Positions 13,701 to 24,200 of a DNA stretch of 64,000 bases are shown piece by piece (the stretch's first letter is position 1; every line of letters starts with the position of its first letter). Source of the DNA: Styela clava (Eukaryota; Chordata; Ascidiacea; Stolidobranchia; Styelidae). Location of the stretch: positions 8,701,383 to 8,765,382 of the forward strand of contig NC_135252.1 of assembly GCF_964204865.1 (NCBI RefSeq). Direction: 5' to 3'. The position numbers were made by a program, and so were the translations under genes. The notes under the pieces were generated by a model. That model was not told where the DNA came from and did no database searches. It saw only the letters and a list, made by a program, of their open reading frames with translations.

Positions 13701-16700
13701 CAACTTGACTGCTTGTAAATCGGAGAAAAGAAGTTTTTTGCCGACATTGGAAGGTTTCTTTGCAGATGGTATTGAACTCATGGATCCTAAGAACATGGTG
13801 GAAGAAGAATACATGTCAGTGAAGTATACTGTTTTGAGCGTTATCATCCATATAAAGTTAACTTATTTCAAAGCATGGCCATTTAATTAACTGGATGTAA
13901 TAGTTAACATTAGAAGGCTGAAGTACCGATATAGGTCTTCAGTACAAATTACATTGCAAATTTAAATTTTTCATTTTCATCTTATTCATCCTTCGACTTA
14001 TTCAACAATTTAAACTTTTTATTCTTGCCTCTATTAATTCAAAGGATTTTAATATTTGCCATATGTGCAATACACACCATATTGAAGCATTATTAGTACA
14101 ATGTTCAATACACTTTTAAATATATTTTGCCTTACAACTATTTGTATGATTGAAGGCATGTTCTATGTGTTGCACTGCACTGCAAGGCACCATCTATAAA
14201 AAAAAATTTTAATCAATTATCTCCATTTTGTTCAAATTAAATTCGAAAATGTATATTGCGAAGTTCAATATAAAATACCATTTTACTGTTTGCTGGTGAA
14301 GTTTCAGACCAGTAGATTACTCAAATTAATATTATATATAGCTCTCTGGTTCAAACTCTGTGCCCACCACCCAGGGTGAAATCAATTGGGTAAGGCACAG
14401 AAAATTTCTATTTCCTCCAAATGTAGTAGCTCTTCCCTTAGTCAGTGGTTGTATACAGAATGAAGGTTGAAAAACAAATCAGACCAGTTAAAATATTAAA
14501 AGTTGTAGCATAAATCTAGCCATCATTTTTATCTTACTTTACCTCTTTTCACAGGCCGTATAATGATCCAAATTTTCAATGGAGGGCATTGAGACTTCTT
14601 TCACAAAGAAGTCCATTATTTTTTGCGAGTCAACCTGCAACAATGCAGTTTAAAGTTGTGCCTCAATATTTAAAAGGAATTATGAAGAAATTATCTGAAG
14701 AGTTTCCGGTACGTAGTTCAAATATTACATTACTTAAATTCTAGCGCTTCGATGTGAAATCATGTCATCCCACAAACTAAATAGTTGTAGTCCTGGTCTG
14801 CAAAACAAGGGATAACTATTTAAAATAATGCAAGTTCAAGACTGTGAGGAATGCTAATTCTGGGTTACTTCAGTATGAACTCAATTTGACATGCGATGCA
14901 TGGCCAAATATGTAAAAAAAATTTATAAAAGGAATTTCTCATACAGTTATTTTTTCCCAAGTTGGTTATCGTAGATTTTTCTATGTATTTAGAATTAAGG
15001 GTGACCTCCAACAAATTTTTTTTTTCATTTCAAATACATTCTATAGAATTTTTTTTATCAAATAGAACATATTTCAAAATGAGTAACAATAAGTTATAAA
15101 CAAGTCAGTACAAGTTGTTCTGTTTATTCATTAAAGTTGATTTTAGAATGTAGAAAGTTTGAGTTTTCTTGAATTTTATTTTGATAGACATACTATTTTC
15201 TACAGTTATCAAAAGTTAAATAAACTTGCTTTTTGCTTGTTCATCAGATCTTAAAATTTAAAATGAAATTTTCCATAAATTCTCTCATAAATCAAGAATC
15301 TACCGAATAGTACATTTCTGATGAAGAAGTTTTATCTCATAAAATCCATAATTTTGGATATTTAAAAAAAAAACTTAATTTTCATCATTTTAGTAATAAC
15401 AACTACCATTTTGTAGCAACAAGTTCCAGATCAACCCGAAATGATTCAAGAGAACGGTGAAGTAGATAAAAGTCTTGATGAAGAGGATGTGGATGAAGAT
15501 CAAAACATCCAGGATGATGACAAGATGCAACAAGACAAAGAAGATGAGTTAGATGAAGATCAAGAGGAAGAAGATGATGACGATGAGGTTTTAGAAGATG
15601 AAGAATTTGATAATAATGATGATGATGCTTTGTTGGATGATAGTCAACAAGAGGATGCAGATTCTGAAGATGAAGGTTGGGTTTTCATATGAGATATGGT
15701 TTTCATGTGTAAAATGGGCAGAGAAAGGTTGAAAAGATAGCTTGATTATATGGTATACCTAGAACAGGTTCAACTTTAAATTAGAACTCGATAATTGAAA
15801 CCAAATCCCATCATTCATAAGCAAATATTAAATCTTTATTGTATAATAGCAACAACTGGAAATTCGGTGAAGCTAGTGGTTAAAAATATGTGTTGCTAGC
15901 AGAAACTTACTGATCATATTTGTTATACATTTTGGTTAAATCATTATAAGTCTGTAATAAATCATTATTCATTGGCACTTAAAAGAGCTGGTCTTTTGTT
16001 GTTGCATTTGTTGTATTCATAACAAAATATACATTTTTAAAGTTTTTTTTTTTTATACATCATTCGAGTGCTCCAGAAGTATGTGCACCAAGATGTCACA
16101 CAGACTGAATCCTAACCGGTACTCACATACTATGTTCAGGTTGTGCACCATTTTGGTGCGCATACTTCTGGTGGTCCATTATTTGTATCTTGTCTCTTTG
16201 GGTGAAATGAACTTAAATTTTCAATCACACTTGAATCAAGGTCTTCTTGAACCTACTGCACCTGGTGATACATTATCAAGTGACCAAGTCACGACTGTGG
16301 CTCAAAAAATTGGAAAAGATTGGGAAAAACTTGCTCCTTATCTCAAATTAGAACCGAAAGATGTTGCTGAAATCAAAGAAGATTCTGAAGATGTAATTTT
16401 GCAGGTGAAATCTTCTGACAAATGGCGTTTGTTGGTGCAGATTTAGTCTGAAAGATTGATCTCTATCTGTCTGATTTTGTGACAGGCAATCCATCTCAAA
16501 TGTTCTTATTTTAACATCGAAATTGCAGCCTGGCAAGTGGCAGTGCTCCTAATTGTATTAAAAATACTTCATTGCACTTGGGCACTGTGGTAATTACACT
16601 ATGAAAAAAATACAATAGAGCTATTTCTAATTTTGACCGTTTATCATTGGACATGGAGAGTACGGTATTTATGGATCATTTTGCTCAATATTGTTGTTGT

Positions 16701-17039
16701 ATTCGATTCAATATTTCCAAGTTTTTAAAATATAAATTTTTCAAGTGGTTGGTATTTTGCTGACATTGTGGTGGCCATTAGTCATTTGATCATGTTGCCC
16801 TTATATTTTATCATAGTTATTTTATAGTTACATTAGCCATACGAACAGCTAATTTTTGTTTCCTCTTACTCCCCTCTCTACCTTGTGATTCAATTTTTAC
16901 AACCCTTATTCTTATATTTCAGGCACGTCAGACTCTTGTGACATGGCAAGATAGAAACAGATCAGAAGCTAGAAAACCTGCATTATTACAAGCACTAGTG
17001 AAGGCAAATATGGAACATTTAGCGAAGGAGATATCTTGA
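4794..17039 (+). CDS. THOC1: THO complex subunit 1 (THOC1/HPR1), 16 exons, complete
   Basis: THOC1 is a core subunit of the nuclear THO/TREX complex, which couples transcription to mRNA export. Exons by frame-consistent GT-AG splicing: 4794-4838, 6200-6434, 7375-7512, 7934-8070, 8803-8931, 9658-9785, 10154-10256, 10415-10491, 11464-11598, 11678-11795, 12985-13202, 13665-13814, 14555-14708, 15417-15675, 16241-16404, 16923-17039; about 768 aa, against about 657 in human. Family-typical blocks are [17 protein letters not shown] and [20 protein letters not shown] (around residues 140-180), [23 protein letters not shown] and [16 protein letters not shown] basic PAKRRK stretch (454-459) is a likely nuclear localisation signal. 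Exon 14 is almost entirely Asp/Glu-rich (about 600-672), longer than in vertebrates. Exons 15-16 encode the C-terminal death domain (about 685-760). The first exon ([15 protein letters not shown]) is the least certain, since a further 5' non-coding exon is possible. Introns carry several MITEs. Confidence 0.95.
5070..5240 (+). repeat. Dispersed GCCACACCATA repeat, copy 1
   Basis: This THOC1 intron 1 stretch shares TGCCACACCATA, TGCCAAATTGA and GAGTCAAATGCCAA-like strings, in the same order, with 61551-61712. It is AT-rich with no clear class. Confidence 0.45.
5656..5905 (-). repeat. Second copy of the SINE-like repeat body
   Basis: This stretch in THOC1 intron 1 shares GTCAGGACATCTTGGAATTG, CATGGCGCGATCTGACGCGT and TTTTTAGCAAAAAATAGCAC with the SINE-like repeat at 6760. 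No tRNA-like head was identified here. Confidence 0.55.
6760..7110 (-). repeat. tRNA-derived SINE-like repeat
   Basis: Read on the minus strand from about 7108 it begins GGTGGCCTAATGGTTAAAGT, a good RNA polymerase III box A, with a decayed box B about 45 bases later. Its body (CAGGACATCTTGGAAT, TTGGCGCGATTTAACGC, TTTTTAGCAAAAAA) is shared with 5656-5905. It lies in THOC1 intron 2. Confidence 0.6.
8151..8343 (+). mobile_element. GCTCCAGAAGT MITE, copy 1
   Basis: The copy starts GGCGCTCCAGAAGTGTGTGT, contains GGGCAGGGGGTATATTCACT and CGAACTCGTAATAGAACTAA, and ends GGTACACACACTACGGGAGT. The ends are imperfect inverted repeats. It lies in THOC1 intron 4, about 170 bases before a second direct copy. 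This copy lacks the CTAATTTTCGCCTAC segment. Confidence 0.8.
8510..8728 (+). mobile_element. GCTCCAGAAGT MITE, copy 2
   Basis: This is a direct repeat of the copy at 8151 within the same THOC1 intron. It retains the GGAGGTAACTAATTTTCGCC segment and ends about 75 bases before exon 5. Confidence 0.8.
9413..9560. mobile_element. hAT terminus remnant in THOC1 intron 5
   Basis: The string TAGTGGTTTTCAACCTTTTC resembles the CAGTGGTTCTCAACC hAT end, and is followed by GAACCTCAG and GGAACCCCGAGA motifs typical of such MITEs. No right end was found; the end coordinate is approximate. Confidence 0.4.
10831..10940. mobile_element. Short palindromic relative of the GCTCCAGAAGT MITE
   Basis: A ~110-bp near-palindrome with ends GGTGCTCCCGAAGTATGCGT and GCGCATACTTCAGGAGGTCC and the shared motif CCTAACCTGGTACACA. 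It lies in THOC1 intron 8. Confidence 0.75.
11901..12006. repeat. 53-bp tandem duplication in THOC1 intron 10
   Basis: TTTATTGTAATAGGTCCTCT and the following bases through ACATAGAATCTAT are repeated exactly with a 53-base period. The identity suggests a recent duplication. Confidence 0.9.
12711..12917. mobile_element. GCAGGG-ended MITE in THOC1 intron 10
   Basis: The left end GCAGGGTCACAGCCAGGATT and right end CCTGACCACGCCCCTGC are imperfect inverted repeats. A related left end (GCAGGGGCGCAGCCAGGATT) occurs near 505. No matching target duplication is visible. Confidence 0.5.
16068..16177. mobile_element. Short palindromic MITE beside THOC1 exon 15
   Basis: The ends GTGCTCCAGAAGTATGTGCA and GCATACTTCTGGTGGTCC form a long inverted repeat, as in the copy at 10831. 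The right end lies only 63 bases before the exon 15 acceptor. Confidence 0.75.
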
Positions 17040-18297
17040 TGATAATAGACATCTGTTAACAATGTGCAGCATATGAAAAAACAGTATAAATTTGGCTATG
17101 TTTCACCATGGTGCTGAATATTCGTTGATTTATTTCTGATGTTACATCACCTTTAAAATCTTTACTGATGGAAATAAATGAACACGGAAGTCGATGCTCT
17201 CCATTAGTCCTGATGATCGAAGTTAAGCAGTGAAATTTCTAATGTGCATATTCACTCAATGTGCTACCGCACTGCCCTTTATATAATAAAAATGAATGAA
17301 CATTTTTTCCTGAAATCTGCTTTTATTTGGTGTGACATAGTAGTTTGGAAAGAACGAGTTTTGCATAGATGCCCCGTTAAAAGGGCCATTTGAATGAGTC
17401 TAAAATTTCAATTGACTGAATCCATTATCAAGCAAACACTATAATAAATTTTGGCACTTGTGTTGATTGAATAAAGTAGGCTTTAAACACTCTTTTATGA
17501 GTGGCTATTATATCAGTAATATAGACATTGGTATACACTGTAATAATAGATAGCTCAAATAATGATTACCAGTAAGTACATTAATTAATTTGCCAGAAGA
17601 ATTTACTACTAATTTTATGGACTACAAATCTCCAATGGTCCTTTCTTTACGTTTTTTGGTTCCAGGTTATAAAGTAAGTGAAATAAGGCAAGAAAAGTAA
17701 TAATAATAAAAATCATATGGCTTGGTAACACAGCAGAAAAAACATTCAAAGTGAACTAATCAGTGACAATATGGCATGAGTTATAAATATAGAAAGAATC
17801 TGAAAGGCACACACAAGAAAAACAGCACTCAAACCTAAATATATCGTTACAAACACACATTGAGGTATATATAAATTCATGGCATTTAAAAAAATATTTT
17901 ACTATTGGGGAAGTAGTTTGCGAAATTTAAATATTCAAAATATATGAAAATATTGATGAATATTTCGGTAAACTCATTTTTAAGTCTATATTAATCCAAA
18001 TTGACCTAATTAGAATTTTAATTAGATCACGTATATGGTAATTTAAAAAAAGGAAAAAACAATTTATGAAAATTGAAGCACATTAAAGTTGTGGTGACTA
18101 TACAACAGTGAAATTTAACTAGGTAATATTCTCAGATTGACTAGCTCATTTGCATCATTGGGAAATTATAATGTTAGAAATAAGAGGAAATGCTTCACCT
18201 CAATTACGAGTGTCGCTTAAAGGTTTGTATCGTTTTGAAATAACATAGCTTGCTCACAGTGTCATGGTATAACTATTTTGCACAATCTTTTCCTTCG
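17040..18297. other. Convergent intergenic region, THOC1 / unnamed gene
   Basis: This 1.26-kb AT-rich stretch lies between the stop codons of two converging genes and must hold both 3' UTRs. Apart from the AATAAA hexamers near the THOC1 end I see no coding potential, tRNA or clear transposon. Confidence 0.6.
17173..17289 (+). terminator. Candidate THOC1 polyadenylation signals
   Basis: AATAAA hexamers occur at 17173-17178 and 17284-17289, 134 and 245 bases after the THOC1 stop codon. Either could direct 3'-end cleavage of the THOC1 transcript. No transcript evidence is available to choose. Confidence 0.45.
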
Positions 18298-21200
18298 TTA
18301 AAATATAACTCCACTCTCAATATGCATAGAATCAAGTTGATTCGATACAGACATCATATTGTCGTTCACAGAATAATTTTCATCCAATCCTGTTCTTTCA
18401 TTCAAGATTATGTCTTGATCTAAGATGTTTGCATATTCCGATCTGAATTAAGAAAAAAATGTGAATGTATCGTATACATGAAATCACTTGACTAACACAT
18501 TAGGTACTTGTGAATTTGAATATTCTTTCATAATGTAGCGGAAACGTGATATGTCTAAAATTGTATCATGTACATTTGATAGTGAGTACATGTCCCCGTT
18601 CCCTATGTTATGGGTGAAATCAATGCAACATTAATCTGTCTGGTAAATCAAATTTCACTAATTTTTATTTAACTTCCGAGTCCCCAGTTTGTCTTTATGT
18701 TATTTTAAATGTTTGAAAACGGCAACTCTGGTCTCCCCAGCACTTTATATTAAATGTACAGATATTACATAGAACTTTTTTCAGCGATACTAATGAAAAA
18801 CGCTGATATTTTGTAAATATCAAAAATGTTAATACAATTTCCTTGAGTGCTACCTTGAAGATCATCTCGAAAGAAGAACATTCAAAATTAATGAAACTTT
18901 AGTGCAACGCCATATCTTGTATTTGTGCGGCTCGATAGTTTTTAGATACATTATGATGCCATAACCAATGACGTCTATATTCCATTAAATCATTGATAAA
19001 TATAAACTTTAATATAAGTAAATCTGGTGCTAACTGGAATTCGAAAACATTGAGAAGTTCTGAATTGAAATGAAAAGATATGGTTCCGTGACAAGAGGAT
19101 GTGCCTTTCAAAACATTTAGAAACAAATCAAAGAGCTGAATATGTCAGAAATATTGCTATATTTTTAACCGATATCAATACAAATACCGATATATCAATA
19201 CATTTCTACTTTATATACGTTTCCTATTACGCAAGGTAATATGAAAAACTAAATAATAATCTTGTATATGGACATTAAAAACCTGAATGCAATGAAAGTA
19301 TAGATTCGCAATAGCATTAAAAGTAAAATGACATACGGTTCAGGTGATGTCCTGTGAACAGATTCTCTAGATGTAGCAGATTGAGCTCTTATCATTCTTC
19401 TTTCATATTCAGCTTTTCTTGATCTATGTTCTTCATATGCCTAGAAATCAGGTCAGAAAAATATCTTTTGAATCAGGGGTGTGCAACCTGTGGCCCGCGG
19501 GTCAAATGCGGCCCTCAAGGGAAAATTAGGGGGCTCATGGGAAGTGCCAATTTTGAATGATGTGGGGCCCGTGAAACGAGTTATTAATTAAATTTGGTAT
19601 GTGCGAGTATTTCCAATTCCTTCGCCTGCGAAGCCTATACCTATGTACAATTTATTATCTTTGCCTATGACTTCACAATGCCTTAACACCTAGCTTGTGC
19701 AAATAACGCATGTCACAAGATCAATAACCAAATTTTTTGTGCCTAAAAGGCCTATGTTAAATAAAGGTGAGGCCCGCGGTTTCACCCGGTTACTTCTATC
19801 TGGCCCTCTTGTAAAGGTTGCACACCCCATTTTTGAGCATTTATCACTCATGCTTTTTTGAGAAAATATCTATCTCATTGTTCAATTTCAAAAAAATTCA
19901 TTCGAATATCCAGTCACATTTTAGAATAAATAATCACATTTTTAACCGAAATGTTGAGCGCTAGTGCGCTACAGCCCCATGCCTAAGCTTCAAAATTCCA
20001 ATTTAATCTAAGCAACCATAACAATTAAATCCTGGAAAAAAACAACAAAATATACCTTATTTAATCGATCTTTCAATTGTCTCTGTCTACTTGGACTTGG
20101 GGTGTATCCTTCACTCTTCTTTTGCACATGAGCTTCAGGTTGAATTCCTTGACATTTTCTGATTGTTGGCCCTGGTAACTGGAAAAAGCAATCAAGACAT
20201 TTATTTCATTATTTAGAAACTTAAAACTCTTACCCAATTGCAACATATTACTGAAGATTTGCTCATGGCAAGATGGGGGAAAATGCTCTCTAAGATAGCA
20301 ATACTTAATTTAAGTGGCACTACTTCAAAAATCTATGAATCATAAAAAACAAATCATATGGAACCTGTCATTATAATACTGGTACTTTAATAACCCATGT
20401 ATGTAAGAATGCGGAAGGAAATACCTGTTTCTGTAATAAGTGTTTTGGGGACAGTTTCAGTAATGGAAATACCAATAAAATTGAATGAAACTTATGGTTT
20501 GGTTGAGTAAATTAACAAGAACAACAACTCATATGAGACACATTTACAATCATCAGCATATTTCCGTTTTTTGTAATTGAGCGTAATTGTTTCTTACAAA
20601 AGCCATTACAAGAAATTCTAAACCAAATTGATAATTCAATACTACCTTTTATTATTGTGAGAATTGAACCAGAAAGTTACATTTACTATTTATACAAAAT
20701 CTTTCTATCGAAGCATAAACAATGAATAAAAATTACTTTCAGGATTTTCTTGGGTCAAAAACTCTCAATACACTACATTGTATGCCCGTCACATTATTGC
20801 AATGATACTGCGTATAACAGTACTGAGCAGAGAGTCAAACATGCTTATACAATACATTTAATATCCTACAGTTGCAAAGTTTTGCTAAGGTTTTACAACA
20901 GGGTCTTCGATATTCCTGGACAATTCGTCAATTTGAAGACATTGTATGGACAAAATAACAATCCAGAGATTTATGAGTGCTTGATTTAAAAGTTTCACTA
21001 ATTACATTTAAAATAATCTGTTTTAAAATTTTGATTCAGAATTCAATGTGAATAAATCAAAATCGCTGCTCAATAAACTGCTGTTATTTGCCAATTTACA
21101 ACTATTCACATTAATGAGTTTGTGCAAGGATAAAATTTTAATGATGATAAATTACTGTTGTTATGTTCTACCATTTTACTAATGAAAATTATATATTAGA

Positions 21201-24200
21201 ACGGAATTTCCTTCCATTTTTGATGGGCTTTACTTATGAAACTTGACATGGGATAGGATTTTCATATTCAACTAGAGAGAGAGAGAAAAGTTGATGAGGG
21301 AACCACGACGTCTTGGGTAGTTACCAACCAGTACAGAACCATAGACATGAACCACAAATTTATAGAATGATTTATAACCATAAAACATTTATAACTTCAC
21401 AATACCTTGACAGGACAGAGTGGCTTTAATCGTCCCTTTAATAATTTCCCAGCTTTATTATTCTCTATATTAATGGGATCATTCATTAACTTCAATCCTC
21501 TCTTTACTCTTGATATTGTGAAAGCTGTGGTTAATCTCAATTCATAACCTGGCCGTACAATATCATCCTAGAACAGAAATAAATCTTTGATGAATGAGGA
21601 AATCTCTTAACATTCTTTTAAAAAATTATATCAGGCTAAATTTAAAACTCTTAAGAAAGAGAGAGAGAATTTATTTTTTATATTTATATATTCATATACC
21701 AAACTTGAGAATCTTAGATTTTTAGACCTAAACTTTAAATCATTCAAATTCAAATATTTATATATCAGTATAATTTATTTTGTATTCCATTTGTGACAAT
21801 ATATTCTTGTCACTTTAATAACCAATATTAATTCTCATAATTATAATTACTATTAATATAGCATAATTATAATAACCTAATGTACATCATAGGGGTCCAC
21901 ATTCAATTGTCACAAAAAAATAAACGATAAACAAGTACTCACAATCATTTCTTGTTTTTCCGGGTTCATAGTAATAAATGGAGATTGCTTGAATGGCATT
22001 TTAATAAAGACATTTGCTTTTCTATTTGATTCTATGTCCATTAGTTCATTATTTCTCCACCTCGATGAATTACTGCTCACAGCTCGACTGCTTGCTATTC
22101 TATTTTTTGCTGTCCATATAATAGACTTTGTTACATGTGGTACAGTTTTTCTAAGAATAAAGTAAATGAAAGTTTTCTTCTTAATATACAATTGAGTAGC
22201 TTGTAAAACAGCTTAAATATAAGAATAAGGAGAAACAAATAAAATGAATGGAACCTTGTAAAACAGCTTACACAAAAGAATAAAGAAGAATAAATAAAAT
22301 GAATGGAATTATATGGAAATTTTCCATATAATTTTCAATTGGGTAGCTTGTAAAACAGCCCAAATATACAGTTTGATGACTCGAAAAATAGTTCTGATAA
22401 AGCGACACACGATACAAGCGAAAGCGGAACAAGATACTAAGTAATGGAAAAGATCAGAATTAATTCTGTATATTTACTATCCAGATAAGCGTAGGAGTCA
22501 ATATACCTTAAAGCAGGGGTCGGCAACCTTTTGTAGCACGCGGGCCAAAATTAAAGGTTGCAAGTCATTGGCGGGCCGCACCTATTTTTAGAATGTTGAA
22601 AATCGAATGAATGACCGATGAATCACATTTTATCACACAGATCAGAAGTTAAATTTTAAACAGCGTGCGAAGACTGAACATTTGAATATTTTTCGCGCCA
22701 ATAAACCATTTGCACTTAGCATCAACTTTTCTGCGTTTTGTTGTCATTTGTCTGAATTATATATAATCAAATTATAGGCTCATTAAACGAGTAATTGTGA
22801 ATTATATACTTGTTACGTTATAATATAATTTAGTCTACACGTAAACTCTTCTGCGTAAAGAATACAATCGACAAAACAGCTATAATTTGTTACTATAATT
22901 CAGTGAAGCGTCGTAGGTTGCCGAGCCCTGACTTGAAGCCTTATATTACCGTAACTTAATAGCAGAGAAAATTTGCGAAATCTATCAATCAGAAGAAAGG
23001 TGTTTTAACCTATGGGCTATACTACACGTAGATTCCAAAGCATGTATTAAACTCATGAACAGCTCAAACAAAGATCACAACAACTCAATATAGTTGAATG
23101 GGAAATTGATTTTATTTTATTGAATCACAGTATTATTCAGTAACCTCTCCTGCATATACTCGAGCAACAACTGATAATTTTGTTATGTCAAACTTTATCA
23201 TAAATCCATATGTTGGATTATTAGAGGTGAACTGAGTCCCAGATGACAAACAAATGAAGGGCATTTAAATCATGTTTTTTTGTTTTGGGTCCGAAATGAA
23301 CAATAATAAGATTGCTTCACCACGCTAGTTTGACAAATTTCCAATCAGTGGTTTCAAAAAATGATATGATGCTAACTATTTACGTTGATAAAAATTACAA
23401 GACTTAGATGTTTACTGTAAATAAGAATTCCTTTGTTGAAACTTCAGAAAAATTATTTCAGTACACCGTTATTGACTGATTTCAAATGTGTACCAAACAT
23501 GATCCTTGCATTGAAGATTTGCATCATATGTGAAAAACAATTGAAACAGGATAAAAACAAATATAAAAAGAAGTGACTACTTCATAATTATAGGCTATTA
23601 TTTATGATACATTACAAAAGAGCAAACAAAAAATGTTGCTTTACTTACGCTCTGCCATTGTATAATTCATCAATGATTTCCTCATTTAGACCATATCCAT
23701 ATTCATTACTAGGAGCAGTTTGAGGATGTTCATCAGGTGGTAGTTCAGTTAGTATGACTCCAGGAGCAACCTGATTACAGAAAGATAAAATAATGTTTGT
23801 GGAAGTTGAATCTCAAAGTTGTGAGAAATGGAACAGTAGGATTTTTTTGTTTATAAAACATATTTATACTTTCTTCACTCTGAATAAGGCTGCGCATAAG
23901 CAGCCACTGCTAGGGGAGGAGCTACTATAGTAGTTTAAAGGGTTTTAGAAAAATTTGCTGTTAGAAATTTCGCCGCATAGAAAAAATCGCCGTATATGGA
24001 AATCGCCGTACGAAAAATTGCCATATTTGAAAAAGATTTATTATTTAAGAGCATACTCTAACCCTATAAACCTACCGGTAACTGTTTTAATCACAAAAAC
24101 TTGTTTAACAGCAAAATGCTTTTGCGACCTTTCCTATGCGGCGAAATTCCGTGCAGCGAGATTTCCTACGACAAATTTTTTGGACACAGTACCATAATTT

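Noticed and set aside
17185..17260. 5S rRNA-like string (GATCGAAGTTAAGCAGTG) near the THOC1 3' end
   Set aside because: Only about 18 bases resemble the 5S internal region; the rest of the 120-nt gene does not align, so it is at best a decayed 5S-derived fragment.
20750..20989. 79-codon plus-strand frame in an intron of the unnamed gene
   Set aside because: No recognisable motif or splice context; length is expected by chance in AT-rich DNA.
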